From positions 186,001-250,000 of the forward strand of contig NZ_BAABHA010000010.1 in the NCBI RefSeq assembly GCF_039541855.1: DNA of 64,000 nt, read 5' to 3'. A program made the position numbers and the translations under genes. The stretch is from Solirubrum koreensis. GTDB taxonomy: Bacteria; Bacteroidota; Bacteroidia; Cytophagales; Hymenobacteraceae. The notes below the pieces were generated by a model, which was not told where the DNA came from, did no database searches, and was given only the letters and a program-made list of their open reading frames with translations. Shown here one piece after another: positions 17,694-24,545 of this stretch (position 1 is the first letter of the stretch; each line of letters starts with the position of its first letter).

Positions 17694-17726
17694 CTCCGCC
17701 GCCGGCATCAGGCGGCGGTTTCGCCC

Positions 17727-18524
17727 ATGGCCCTGTCCTTGCTCGTTCTCACCGATTTCTTTCAGGCCGCCAACCGCGCCCTCGACTACGCCACCAGCCT
17801 GGCCGCGCCCCTGGGCGCCCGCCTGGTGCTGCTGCACGTACGGGGTTCGGCCGGGCCAGCCGCCGACGCGCTTACCAACCTGAGCCCCGATGCCGTGGGC
17901 CTGGCCCTGAACTGCCTCGCCGACGAGCTGCCCGTGCCCGTGGTGGCCGAGGTAGGGCGGGGGCCATTGCCTCCCGTAGTGGCCGATGCCCTGCGCCGGC
18001 ACCACCCAGCCTTGGTGGTACTGGGCCGCTCCGACGCGGCCGAAGCCTCGGTTGCCGACACGGCACTGGCATTGCTGCGCGAATCCCCGTACCCCTTGCT
18101 GATGGTGCCCGGCAACGCTCCGGCCACCCCGCCGCAACGCATATTGCTGGCCATCGACGGGGAACCGTTTACGCTGGGGGCACATGCCGGCACCGCGCGG
18201 CGCCTGCTAAACTCGTTGCACGCACAGCTTACCCTGCTTCACTGCACGCTCGTACCGGCCTCGGAGGAGGCGCTGGCCGCCGCCGAGGACTCGGTGCTGC
18301 GCACCGGCCTGATGATTGACCTGCCACCCGTGCGCAGCCGGAGCGTGGTAGCCCCGCACCCCGCCGCGGCCATTCTGGCCGCGGCCCAGCCCACCGAGTT
18401 CGATGCCGTGGTGCTGGTGGCGCGCCGCCGCAGCTTCTGGGGGCAGCTGTTCCACCGCAGCGTTACGGCGCAGGTGCTGCAGCGCTGCCCGCTGCCCGTA
18501 CTGGTGCTGCCCGCATCGGAGTAA
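17727..18524 (+). CDS. universal stress protein, tandem UspA domains
   Basis: USP of 265 residues starting MALSLLVLTDFFQAANRALDYATSLAAPLGARLVLLHV. The frame continues 15 codons up to 17682, but those codons overlap the proposed promoter and add Arg-rich residues foreign to the family. Domain 2 carries AQLTLLHCTLVPAS and RRRSFWGQLFHRSVTAQVLQRCPLPVLVLP. It is the shortest USP here and lies alone between a divergent nuclease gene and a strong terminator. Confidence 0.9.
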   Translation: MALSLLVLTDFFQAANRALDYATSLAAPLGARLVLLHVRGSAGPAADALTNLSPDAVGLALNCLADELPVPVVAEVGRGPLPPVVADALRRHHPALVVLGRSDAAEASVADTALALLRESPYPLLMVPGNAPATPPQRILLAIDGEPFTLGAHAGTARRLLNSLHAQLTLLHCTLVPASEEALAAAEDSVLRTGLMIDLPPVRSRSVVAPHPAAAILAAAQPTEFDAVVLVARRRSFWGQLFHRSVTAQVLQRCPLPVLVLPASE

Positions 18525-18559
18525 CAGCGCCGTGGTTACCCACCGTGCAGTTCGGGCCA

Positions 18560-18611
18560 GCGCAACGCCCCAGGCAATAGCGGCCGTGCCGTACTGCCTG
18601 GGGCGTTGCGC
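18560..18611 (+). terminator. terminator after the USP gene
   Basis: A perfect 17-bp stem, GCGCAACGCCCCAGGCA (18560-18576) with its complement (18595-18611), and an 18-base loop. It starts 35 bases after the USP stop codon. Confidence 0.75.
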
Positions 18612-18663
18612 CGGGCTTCGGTTTACCTAGCGGGAGCCAAAGTAGTGGTTCAGAAGTAAACGG

Positions 18664-18704
18664 GTTGTCCGTTGTCAGACCGATTCTTCAGCGGAACGGA
18701 CAAC
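18664..18704 (-). terminator. hairpin at the 3' end of the BON-domain gene
   Basis: GTTGTCCGTT (18664-18673) pairs with AACGGACAAC (18695-18704). It lies just beyond the stop codon of the minus-strand BON gene. There is no clear U-tract. Confidence 0.5.
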
Positions 18705-18711
18705 GAACAAC

Positions 18712-20160
18712 TTATTCAAGCGGGCCGGGCGTGGCCACGCGCAGGTGGTTGTTTACGTCGCGGGCTCCGGCTTCGCGGGCGTCGCGGGCGGCTTTCTTGC
18801 GGTCGAGCCAGGTGTCTACGGTGCCGGTAAGCGTGGCGCGGCCGCGCTCCACGGCCACCTGAATTTCCTGAGCATGCAGGGTGGGGCACCAGAAAAAGTG
18901 GTTGCGGATGCGCTGCTCCAGGGTGCTGTCGGGCACCGTTTGGGGAGTGGACTCGTAGCCGCCCGTCAGCGGAAAATTCTGCGGGGCAAACGGCGAGTTG
19001 GAAGGCTGCACCTGCACCCGGTTTTCCAGCCGGGTAACGCCGTCGATGCCCGTGGCTACCTCCTCGGCGTGCTGCTGCTCGAAGTGGGTGCGTACGGTTC
19101 CCAGCAGCTGCACCTCGCCGTTTTGCACCTCGGGGCTGAACGTGTAGTGGCCCACGTACGGGTCGCGGGCCAGCGCCTCCTGCAGGTGCTGCCGTATGCT
19201 GGCGGCATGTTCCGGCGCCTGCCCTGGCACTAGTAGCTGGTTTTCTACTTCCCACACGCCCACCACGCCCCGGGCATCCTGTTCGGCCGAGCGTTTGGCC
19301 CGCAGGTTTCCCACGCTGCCCGTGAGTGTTACCACGCCGTTTTTCACCAGCACGGCGGGCGCGAAGCCGGTCAGGCGCGGGTCGTGGCGGAGCACATCGT
19401 GCACGGCCTTGGCCACGGCGGCGTCGGTGCGGGGGGCGTATTTGTTGCGGCGCAGCTCCGGGCTCAGGGCCCAGGCGGCCACCAGCAGGTTGTGGGCATC
19501 TACGCGGGTGGCGCCCGCCGTATAGGCGGTTTCCACCACGTATTCTTTCTCGGCCGCCGTGCCCACCGTGCCCGACACATGCACCACCTTGTCGCGGGTG
19601 CTGATTTCCACCAAGGCACTGTTCACGCGGATGCTCCAATCCAGGAACGCCCGAATCTGGGCCGTAATTTCGTCGTCGGTGTTGTCGATTTCGCTTCCCC
19701 GGAAAGTCAGCCGGTCCGCCACGGAGCGTACGCCGCGTACACCCTTCAGCACGTTCAGCACGAGGCGCTTTTCGGCCCAGGTTTGCAGCGTGCCCAAAGC
19801 GGTTACCGTGCCGCTGTGCACGCGGCAGCTTACGGGGTAGTGGCAAACGGCCGGGTCGTGTTGCAGCGCTTGGTTTACATCGTGTTGCAGCCGGGCGTCG
19901 GGCACATCGGGCGGCTTGACTTCCAGCTGGTTCACCACGCCGCACACCCCTCGCACGGCTAGGGCAATGTCGGCGGCCCGCTCCCGGGCCAGCAGGTTCT
20001 CGGTAAAGCCCGTCAGCAGCACCACGCCCGCTTGGGTTGCCACCTGAATGTGGTTTGCACCCACGCCTTTTCGGAGGCGAAAGAGCTGCTCAACGGCCGC
20101 CGTTATGTCGGAATCGGCCAGGCGTTCTTCGGCTGTAGTGGGGGTGTTTAGCGTTTCCAT
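18712..20160 (-). CDS. protein made of six BON domains
   Basis: A 482-residue protein from METLNTPTTAEERL (the open frame reaches 20235 but the extension looks random). I count six BON repeats of roughly 65-75 residues with the pattern helix, V-x-V-x(3)-G-x-V-x-L-x-G-x-V, helix, V-x(3)-N. Examples are VVLLTGFTENLLARERA, VTALGTLQTWAEKR, VVHVSGTVGTAAEKE, VVTLTGSVGNLRAKR, VQLLGTVRTHFEQQ and ATLTGTVDTWLDRKK. BON domains bind phospholipid or act as envelope stress modules (OsmY has two). No signal peptide is evident, so the location is uncertain. The gene is divergent from a LOG-family gene. Confidence 0.88.
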   Translation of the reverse strand: METLNTPTTAEERLADSDITAAVEQLFRLRKGVGANHIQVATQAGVVLLTGFTENLLARERAADIALAVRGVCGVVNQLEVKPPDVPDARLQHDVNQALQHDPAVCHYPVSCRVHSGTVTALGTLQTWAEKRLVLNVLKGVRGVRSVADRLTFRGSEIDNTDDEITAQIRAFLDWSIRVNSALVEISTRDKVVHVSGTVGTAAEKEYVVETAYTAGATRVDAHNLLVAAWALSPELRRNKYAPRTDAAVAKAVHDVLRHDPRLTGFAPAVLVKNGVVTLTGSVGNLRAKRSAEQDARGVVGVWEVENQLLVPGQAPEHAASIRQHLQEALARDPYVGHYTFSPEVQNGEVQLLGTVRTHFEQQHAEEVATGIDGVTRLENRVQVQPSNSPFAPQNFPLTGGYESTPQTVPDSTLEQRIRNHFFWCPTLHAQEIQVAVERGRATLTGTVDTWLDRKKAARDAREAGARDVNNHLRVATPGPLE

Positions 20161-20465
20161 GAAATAGGGCAACGTAAAGTGAAAAGATGGTTGGCAGGTG
20201 CCGCCCGGGCTGTTAAATGGGTGGTCGGCTGGCAAGGCTTAGGGCACCTTGATTGCGCCGATGAATGGGGCGGCCGGCTGCCGGGATTTGACTTAGCAAA
20301 GGAGGGCAATATGCGGAGCCAAAAGCATGATGAATATCAGATAACTACACTACTTACATCAGGAAGTACAGGCGCTGCGGGCCGTTACTTGTGCAGCTAA
20401 AACCGGGTTTTTTCGGCGCCTGCCAGAGCAGATGTCGGCCGGTGCTTGGCTTTACCGCTTCGTAT
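20161..20465. other. 305-base divergent intergenic region (BON / LOG genes)
   Basis: No gene is visible. It becomes AT-richer around 20310-20370 (GATGAATATCAGATAACTAC) than its surroundings. GCAACGTA at 20169-20176 (TACGTTGC on the minus strand) could be the -7 box of the BON gene. No convincing plus-strand promoter or terminator was found. Confidence 0.5.
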
Positions 20466-21209
20466 ATGAGTACCGTCCAGTCTGCGCAACCTTCCACCGC
20501 GGCCCAGCAGGAACGCAAGTTTCTGGCCGGCCCCAAAAACCGACCGCGCGAGCTGTTTTTTCTCTGGACGGTGCTCAAGGAATTCCTGCGCGGGTTTCGG
20601 CTGCTGCATTTTGTGGGGCCCTGCGTCACGGTGTTCGGCTCGGCTCGGGTGGGAGCGGGCACCCCGTTCTACGAGCTGGCCCGGCAGCTGGGCGCCGGGC
20701 TGGCCCACGCCGGCTTCACGGTAATGACGGGCGGCCCCGGCGTAATGGAAGCGGCCAACCGCGGCGCCCGCGAAGCCGGCGGCCGCTCGGTGGGCTGCAA
20801 CATTCTGCTGCCCGAAGAGCAGGCGCCCAATGCTTACCTCGACAAGTGGTTTACCTGCCGGTACTTTTTCGTGCGGAAGGTACTGCTGGTCAAATACTCT
20901 TACGCCTTCGTGATAATGCCGGGCGGCATCGGCACCCTCGACGAGTTTTTCGAAGCCCTGACGCTCATTCAGACCCGCAAAATCCTGGATTTTCCGGTGG
21001 TGCTGGTGGGCCGCGACTACTGGCAGCCGCTCATGGCACTGCTGCTACAGCTCGAAAGCCAGGGCATGGTGTCGCCCACCGATCTGCAGCTGCTTACCTA
21101 CACCGATTCGGTGGAAGAGGCGCTGGCCCATATTGAGCAGCACGCCGTGCAAAAATTTGCGCTGCACCGGGTGCCTCAGCCCACCCGCTCCCGCTGGTTT
21201 GGTGAATGA
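20466..21209 (+). CDS. LOG-family protein (nucleoside monophosphate phosphoribohydrolase fold)
   Basis: A 247-residue cytoplasmic protein of the TIGR00730/LOG family, whose studied members cleave the N-glycosidic bond of nucleoside 5'-monophosphates; many are still called lysine decarboxylases. The two signatures are GGPGVMEAANRGA (89-101) and PGGIGTLDEFFEA (152-164). An N-terminal extension of about 50 residues precedes the fold (VTVFGSARVGAGTPFY). The start at 20466 (MSTVQSAQP) is preferred over 20391, which would add a Cys/Arg-rich stretch. The physiological substrate cannot be told. Confidence 0.9.
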   Translation: MSTVQSAQPSTAAQQERKFLAGPKNRPRELFFLWTVLKEFLRGFRLLHFVGPCVTVFGSARVGAGTPFYELARQLGAGLAHAGFTVMTGGPGVMEAANRGAREAGGRSVGCNILLPEEQAPNAYLDKWFTCRYFFVRKVLLVKYSYAFVIMPGGIGTLDEFFEALTLIQTRKILDFPVVLVGRDYWQPLMALLLQLESQGMVSPTDLQLLTYTDSVEEALAHIEQHAVQKFALHRVPQPTRSRWFGE

Positions 21210-21260
21210 AACCGGCCGCCACCAAACGCCCTCCTCTTTAACGTCAATCTGCTACATACC

Positions 21261-22358
21261 ATGTTACGCCTGATTGGAACGGCCCTGCTGGCCCTGCACG
21301 GACTCATTCACTTGGTTGGACTGCGCCCCCTGGCAAACCGGTCGCTGGCAGGTAACGGGCCCTTGCTCATGCCGCTGGGCTGGGCCGCGGCCGCCTTGTT
21401 GCTGGGTGTTGCCGCCGCGGGCCTAGCCCTGAAAAAGCCATGGTGGTGGGCCGTGGCGGCGCTGGGGCTGCTGCTGTCGCAAACCCTGATTGTGCTGAAC
21501 TGGCGCGAAGCCTGGGCCGGTACCATTCTGAACGTGGGGCTGATGCTGGCCGTGGTGCTGGCCGCTGCCTTTGCCACGGCCACGCGGCGGGTGCGCACCG
21601 AAGCCCAGGCATTGGCCGCTGCCGCCGCTACGCCGCCTGCGCAACTGGTGCTGCCCGGGCAGCTGGCCGGGTTGCCGGCCCCGGCCCAGCGGTATTTCAC
21701 CTACGCCGGCGTGCTGAACCGCCCGCTGACGCAAGCCGTGGTCCTCCGCCAAACGGGCCGCATCCGAACCCGCACCGACCAGCCCTGGATGGAGATGAAG
21801 GCCGAGCAATACTTTACGGTGCGGCCGGCGAGTTTCCTGTGGCTGGCCTCCATGCGCGAGGACGGCGTGCCTTTTCTGCAGGTCTGCGACCGGTATGTGG
21901 CCGGGCGCGGGAACACGCTGGTGCGCCCCGGCGCGCTGCTGACCGTGGCGGACGTGCGCGGCCCGGAAATGGACCAGGGAGCCTTGCAGCGCTACTTAGC
22001 CGAAGCCGTATGGTTTCCCTCGGCCTACCTGCAGGACAACGTCCGCCTCGAAGCCGTGAGCGACGACGCTTTCAGTGCCACCCTCACCGATGCCGGGCAG
22101 CAGGTAACGGTAACCCTGCACGTAGATGCCGAGGGCAAGCTGACCAAGGTTACCGCACGGCGCTACCGCGAGGAAAACGGCCGCTTTTCCCTGGCGAACT
22201 GGATGGTGCAGACGCTGGACTACGGCGAGTTTGCCGGCCTGCGGGTGCCCACGCGGCTTCGGGTGGTATGGCAGCTGCCCGCCGGCGACTTTGAGCCCAT
22301 TCAACTGACCCTGACTGAGCTGCAACTGCAACCGGCGGCACTACCCGTTGCCTCGTAA
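21261..22358 (+). CDS. DUF6544 family membrane protein
   Basis: A 365-residue protein with four N-terminal hydrophobic helices (about 1-20, 35-57, 62-80, 86-108), then a soluble domain of about 230 residues. The soluble part starts at the typical LPAPAQRYFTYAG and has repeated beta-strand pairs (QTGRIRTRTDQPWMEMKAEQYFTV, ATLTDAGQQVTVTLHVDAEGKLTKVTARRY, GLRVPTRLRVVWQ). This matches what I know of DUF6544. The function is unknown. It is 51 bases after the LOG gene on the same strand. Confidence 0.8.
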   Translation: MLRLIGTALLALHGLIHLVGLRPLANRSLAGNGPLLMPLGWAAAALLLGVAAAGLALKKPWWWAVAALGLLLSQTLIVLNWREAWAGTILNVGLMLAVVLAAAFATATRRVRTEAQALAAAAATPPAQLVLPGQLAGLPAPAQRYFTYAGVLNRPLTQAVVLRQTGRIRTRTDQPWMEMKAEQYFTVRPASFLWLASMREDGVPFLQVCDRYVAGRGNTLVRPGALLTVADVRGPEMDQGALQRYLAEAVWFPSAYLQDNVRLEAVSDDAFSATLTDAGQQVTVTLHVDAEGKLTKVTARRYREENGRFSLANWMVQTLDYGEFAGLRVPTRLRVVWQLPAGDFEPIQLTLTELQLQPAALPVAS

Positions 22359-22521
22359 AACTTCCCGGCGTTACCAATCGGCGTATAATCCGGTTCGGAA
22401 CCAGCCCGTTAAAATGCCGGGGTCCGTTGCTTTGCGGCACGATGTCTGTGCGGTTTCCCGTCGGCGTTGCGGCCTTGTCAGGGGTGCGGCGCCCGTGGTT
22501 TTCCTAATCTCAGGCTGCCCA

Positions 22522-22842
22522 ATGCCTCACCGCTTGCTGAACCTGCCCGAATTGGGTCTGCTCATTTACCTGCTGCGGCAGGTGCCCAACGCCGATCGGT
22601 TCCTGGCCGTGCTGCCGACCATTGCAGTAGAGGACACGAACGAAGGCAGCCCGGGAAACCTGCGGTTTGTCGGCTCGAAGTCCGGCCGCCAACTGGGAAG
22701 CACGCTGGCCGAAACGCGGTTTTCCGACGAAGACGGCGTAACCGTACTGGCCCGGCTGTACCTGGACCAGCACGGCAACCTGTACGAGCTGGACTGCTGG
22801 AAAGTAGACGATTCTCCCGTGAAGCGCATTCCCGCTTTTTAG
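22522..22842 (+). CDS. DUF6984 family small protein
   Basis: A 106-residue protein starting MPHRLLNLPELGLLIYLLRQV. Features recalled from DUF6984 are GSPGNLRFVG, ETRFSDEDGVTVLARLYLDQ and the ending YELDCWKVDDSPVKRIP. The frame runs 58 codons further upstream, but that part is Arg-rich and overlaps the end of the previous gene. Members are often found near polymorphic-toxin genes, but no toxin is seen here. It converges on the NTF2-like gene with 12 bases between. Confidence 0.6.
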   Translation: MPHRLLNLPELGLLIYLLRQVPNADRFLAVLPTIAVEDTNEGSPGNLRFVGSKSGRQLGSTLAETRFSDEDGVTVLARLYLDQHGNLYELDCWKVDDSPVKRIPAF

Positions 22843-22854
22843 GCCGCACGGCGG

Positions 22855-23319
22855 TTACTTACACGGCTCTTTGCGGCGGGTATCAATGATGTAGGCAATC
22901 TTCCAGCCCTCGGCCAGCTTCACCAGCTGAAACGAGTTGTAGCCGCAGTGGCTGAACGTGGAGCCCACGTAAAACTGGTAGGGCGTCCAGGCGCTGGCCA
23001 GCTGGGCGTCCACCAGCACCTGCTCGAAGCTGATGCGCTCATCGTACACCTCTTTGTGCGGCGTGCCCATCATTTTCAGCACCTCTTTGGGGTTTTCGGT
23101 GCGCACCTGCACCACGCCGTTGCGGTTGGTAATGGTTTGCAGAATAGCCGTGGGGGCAAGGGTGCTCCGCACCAGGGCGCTGTCGCCCTTGCGCATCCCG
23201 TCGAAAAAGGTGTTGATGGTCTTCTTTACCGCTTCAACGTCAGTAGCCGGGGCGCCTTTTTGGGCGAAGGCAGCAGGTGAGGCCAGCAAAAGCAGGGCAG
23301 GGAGTAGCAGGTGCTTCAT
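22855..23319 (-). CDS. secreted NTF2-like (SnoaL/DUF4440-type) protein
   Basis: A 154-residue protein with a clear signal peptide (MKHLLLPALLLLASPAAFAQ, cleavage after AFA). The mature part has the NTF2 cone pattern: VKKTINTFFDGMRKGDSALVRSTLAPTAIL, then VRTENPKEVLKMM, WTPYQFYVGSTFSHCGYNSFQLVKLAEGWKIAYIIDTRR. Members may be enzymes or binding proteins; no catalytic residue is evident. Start 23319 is chosen because it begins the signal peptide; a Met at 23343 is the alternative. Confidence 0.85.
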   Translation of the reverse strand: MKHLLLPALLLLASPAAFAQKGAPATDVEAVKKTINTFFDGMRKGDSALVRSTLAPTAILQTITNRNGVVQVRTENPKEVLKMMGTPHKEVYDERISFEQVLVDAQLASAWTPYQFYVGSTFSHCGYNSFQLVKLAEGWKIAYIIDTRRKEPCK

Positions 23320-23500
23320 ACAGGAAAGGGGGATGATACGCATAGGTGCAAAAAGCCTGAAAGCGTTGCAGCAGCGGGCCCCGCACCGTGGCGAAATGCG
23401 CAAGGTCGCTCTCAATATATCCTCAAAAGCAGGGTAACTATCCGGCCGTTGGCGTTGTTATAATCCCGTGTTCGAGGGCCGGCAACAGCTGAGCTTGTGC

Positions 23501-23508
23501 TACCTTCG
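23501..23508 (+). promoter_or_regulatory. candidate -7 box of the DUF6728 gene
   Basis: TACCTTCG, one mismatch from TAnnTTTG, 29 bases before the ATG at 23538. No clear -33 element is seen. Confidence 0.35.
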
Positions 23509-23537
23509 CTTATTCCGTAGGCTTTAACCGTTGCCCT

Positions 23538-23717
23538 ATGCGTACCAAAGACTGGTTTGATTTCGGCCCCGTTTTCACGTATTTCTTCCGCAAGAAAGAC
23601 CCAAGCCGCCACACCAACTTCAACCTCCGCACCATGCACACCATCAATAAGGTGTCGATGCTCATGTTCCTGGGCGGGTTGATTTACATGCTTTTCAAGT
23701 TTGTTATCCTGCGTTAA
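23538..23717 (+). CDS. DUF6728 family small membrane protein
   Basis: A 59-residue protein (MRTKDWFDFGPVFTYFFRKK, then a polar stretch and one C-terminal membrane helix, about 41-57: MLMFLGGLIYMLFKFVI). The layout of DWF...Y.FRKKD, NFNLR.MH.INK and a single terminal helix is that of DUF6728, a family restricted to Bacteroidota as far as I know. The function is unknown. A candidate -7 box precedes it. Confidence 0.78.
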   Translation: MRTKDWFDFGPVFTYFFRKKDPSRHTNFNLRTMHTINKVSMLMFLGGLIYMLFKFVILR

Positions 23718-23833
23718 GTCGCCGCTAGCCAACTTTTAATACTTCGGGCCCGCCGGCATTTAGTGTTCGGCGGGCTTTGTCGTTTCAGGCCGCCGGGGCC
23801 CGAAAAACCGGCCTTCCGCACCTCCGTTCTGCT

Positions 23834-23841
23834 TACCTTGC
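23834..23841 (+). promoter_or_regulatory. candidate -7 box of the mmcQ/yjbR-like gene
   Basis: TACCTTGC, identical to the USP-operon box, 19 bases before the ATG at 23861, giving a short leader. Confidence 0.4.
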
Positions 23842-23860
23842 CCGCCAAACGGTAGCGAGT

Positions 23861-24208
23861 ATGAACATCGAAGAATTCCGCGAGTACTGCCTCGCCAAGC
23901 CCGGCACCACCGAGGAAACGCCCTTCGGCCCCGATAACCTGGTGTTCAAAGTCGGCGGTAAGATGTACGCCCTCATCGACATCGAAACCTACAACTCGGC
24001 CAACCTCAAGTGCGACCCGGAACGCGCCATTCAGCTGCGCGAAGCCCACGATTACGTGCTGCCCGGCTACCACATGAACAAGAAGCACTGGAACACGGTG
24101 CTTATCGGCACCGGCATTTCGGTGCGGCAGCTGCAGGAGCTAATCGACCACTCCTACGACCTCGTGCGCGCCTCGCTGCCGAAAGCGGTGCAGGCGGAGC
24201 TGCAGTAA
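23861..24208 (+). CDS. MmcQ/YjbR family protein
   Basis: A 115-residue protein of the MmcQ/YjbR fold. It starts at MNIEEFREYCLAKPGTTEETPFGPDNLVFKV and has MYALIDIE, NLKCDPERAIQLRE, PGYHMNKKHWNTV and ELIDHSYDLVRASLP, all typical. The start at 23861 matches family length and follows a -7 box; the upstream open frame to 23777 crosses that promoter. The family is called DNA-binding by structural analogy, but a biological role is not proven. Confidence 0.92.
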   Translation: MNIEEFREYCLAKPGTTEETPFGPDNLVFKVGGKMYALIDIETYNSANLKCDPERAIQLREAHDYVLPGYHMNKKHWNTVLIGTGISVRQLQELIDHSYDLVRASLPKAVQAELQ

Positions 24209-24227
24209 CAGGGCCTACGGTTACGAC

Positions 24228-24436
24228 TTGTCATCCTGAGGCGCAGCCGAACCGCGGGAAGACGAAGTCAAGGACATTCTCCCGATAAACTTCCATCAGA
24301 ACGTCATGCCGAGCGCAGTCGAGGCATCTCGCGTGCTGATGTTCGATAGTGATTTTACTATCTGGCGAGATGCCTCGACTGCGCTCGGCATGACGTTCAG
24401 CGGTGGTAAGGTCCTTCGCGCTGCTCAGGATGACAA
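24228..24436. repeat. nested palindromic repeat element (REP-like)
   Basis: The outer pair is TTGTCATCCTGAG (24228-24240) with CTCAGGATGACAA (24424-24436), helped by AAGGAC (24270-24275) and GTCCTT (24411-24416). Inside is a perfect 34-bp inverted pair (24299-24332 and 24365-24398, core GCCGAGCGCAGTCGAGGCAT), whose 32-base centre holds a further GATAGT/ACTATC hairpin. The left outer arm (24228-24275) is longer than the right and shares GAACCG..GGAAGACG.AGTCAAG with the left repeat at 46755-46816. The two loci therefore carry the same repeat family. Confidence 0.85.
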
Positions 24437-24447
24437 AATGGAGTACA

Positions 24448-24481
24448 AAAAAGCCCGCTGGCGCAAACCAGCGGGCTTTTT
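24448..24481. terminator. bidirectional terminator between mmcQ/yjbR and leuS
   Basis: AAAAAGCCCGCTGG (24448-24461) and CCAGCGGGCTTTTT (24468-24481) form a 14-bp stem with loop CGCAAA. It has A- and T-tracts on both sides and so works on both strands. Confidence 0.9.
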
Positions 24482-24507
24482 GTTTATGGAATGGGCGACG
24501 TCTGGCT

Positions 24508-24530
24508 CCCCCTCTCTTTTGGAGAGGGGG
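24508..24530. repeat. short palindrome of the CCCCCTCTC...GAGAGGGGG type
   Basis: CCCCCTCTC (24508-24516) and GAGAGGGGG (24522-24530), followed by CCGGGGGGTGAGG. From memory this sequence is repeated in many Bacteroidota genomes. It lies 15 bases beyond the leuS stop. Confidence 0.55.
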
Positions 24531-24545
24531 CCGGGGGGTGAGGCT

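Larger units (their letters stand above)
24209..24545. other. 337-base repeat-rich gap between mmcQ/yjbR and leuS
   Basis: No gene. It holds nested inverted repeats (24228-24436), a bidirectional terminator (24448-24481) and a second short palindrome (24508-24530). The apparent reading frame 24306-24902 only reads through these repeats and antisense leuS. Confidence 0.8.
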
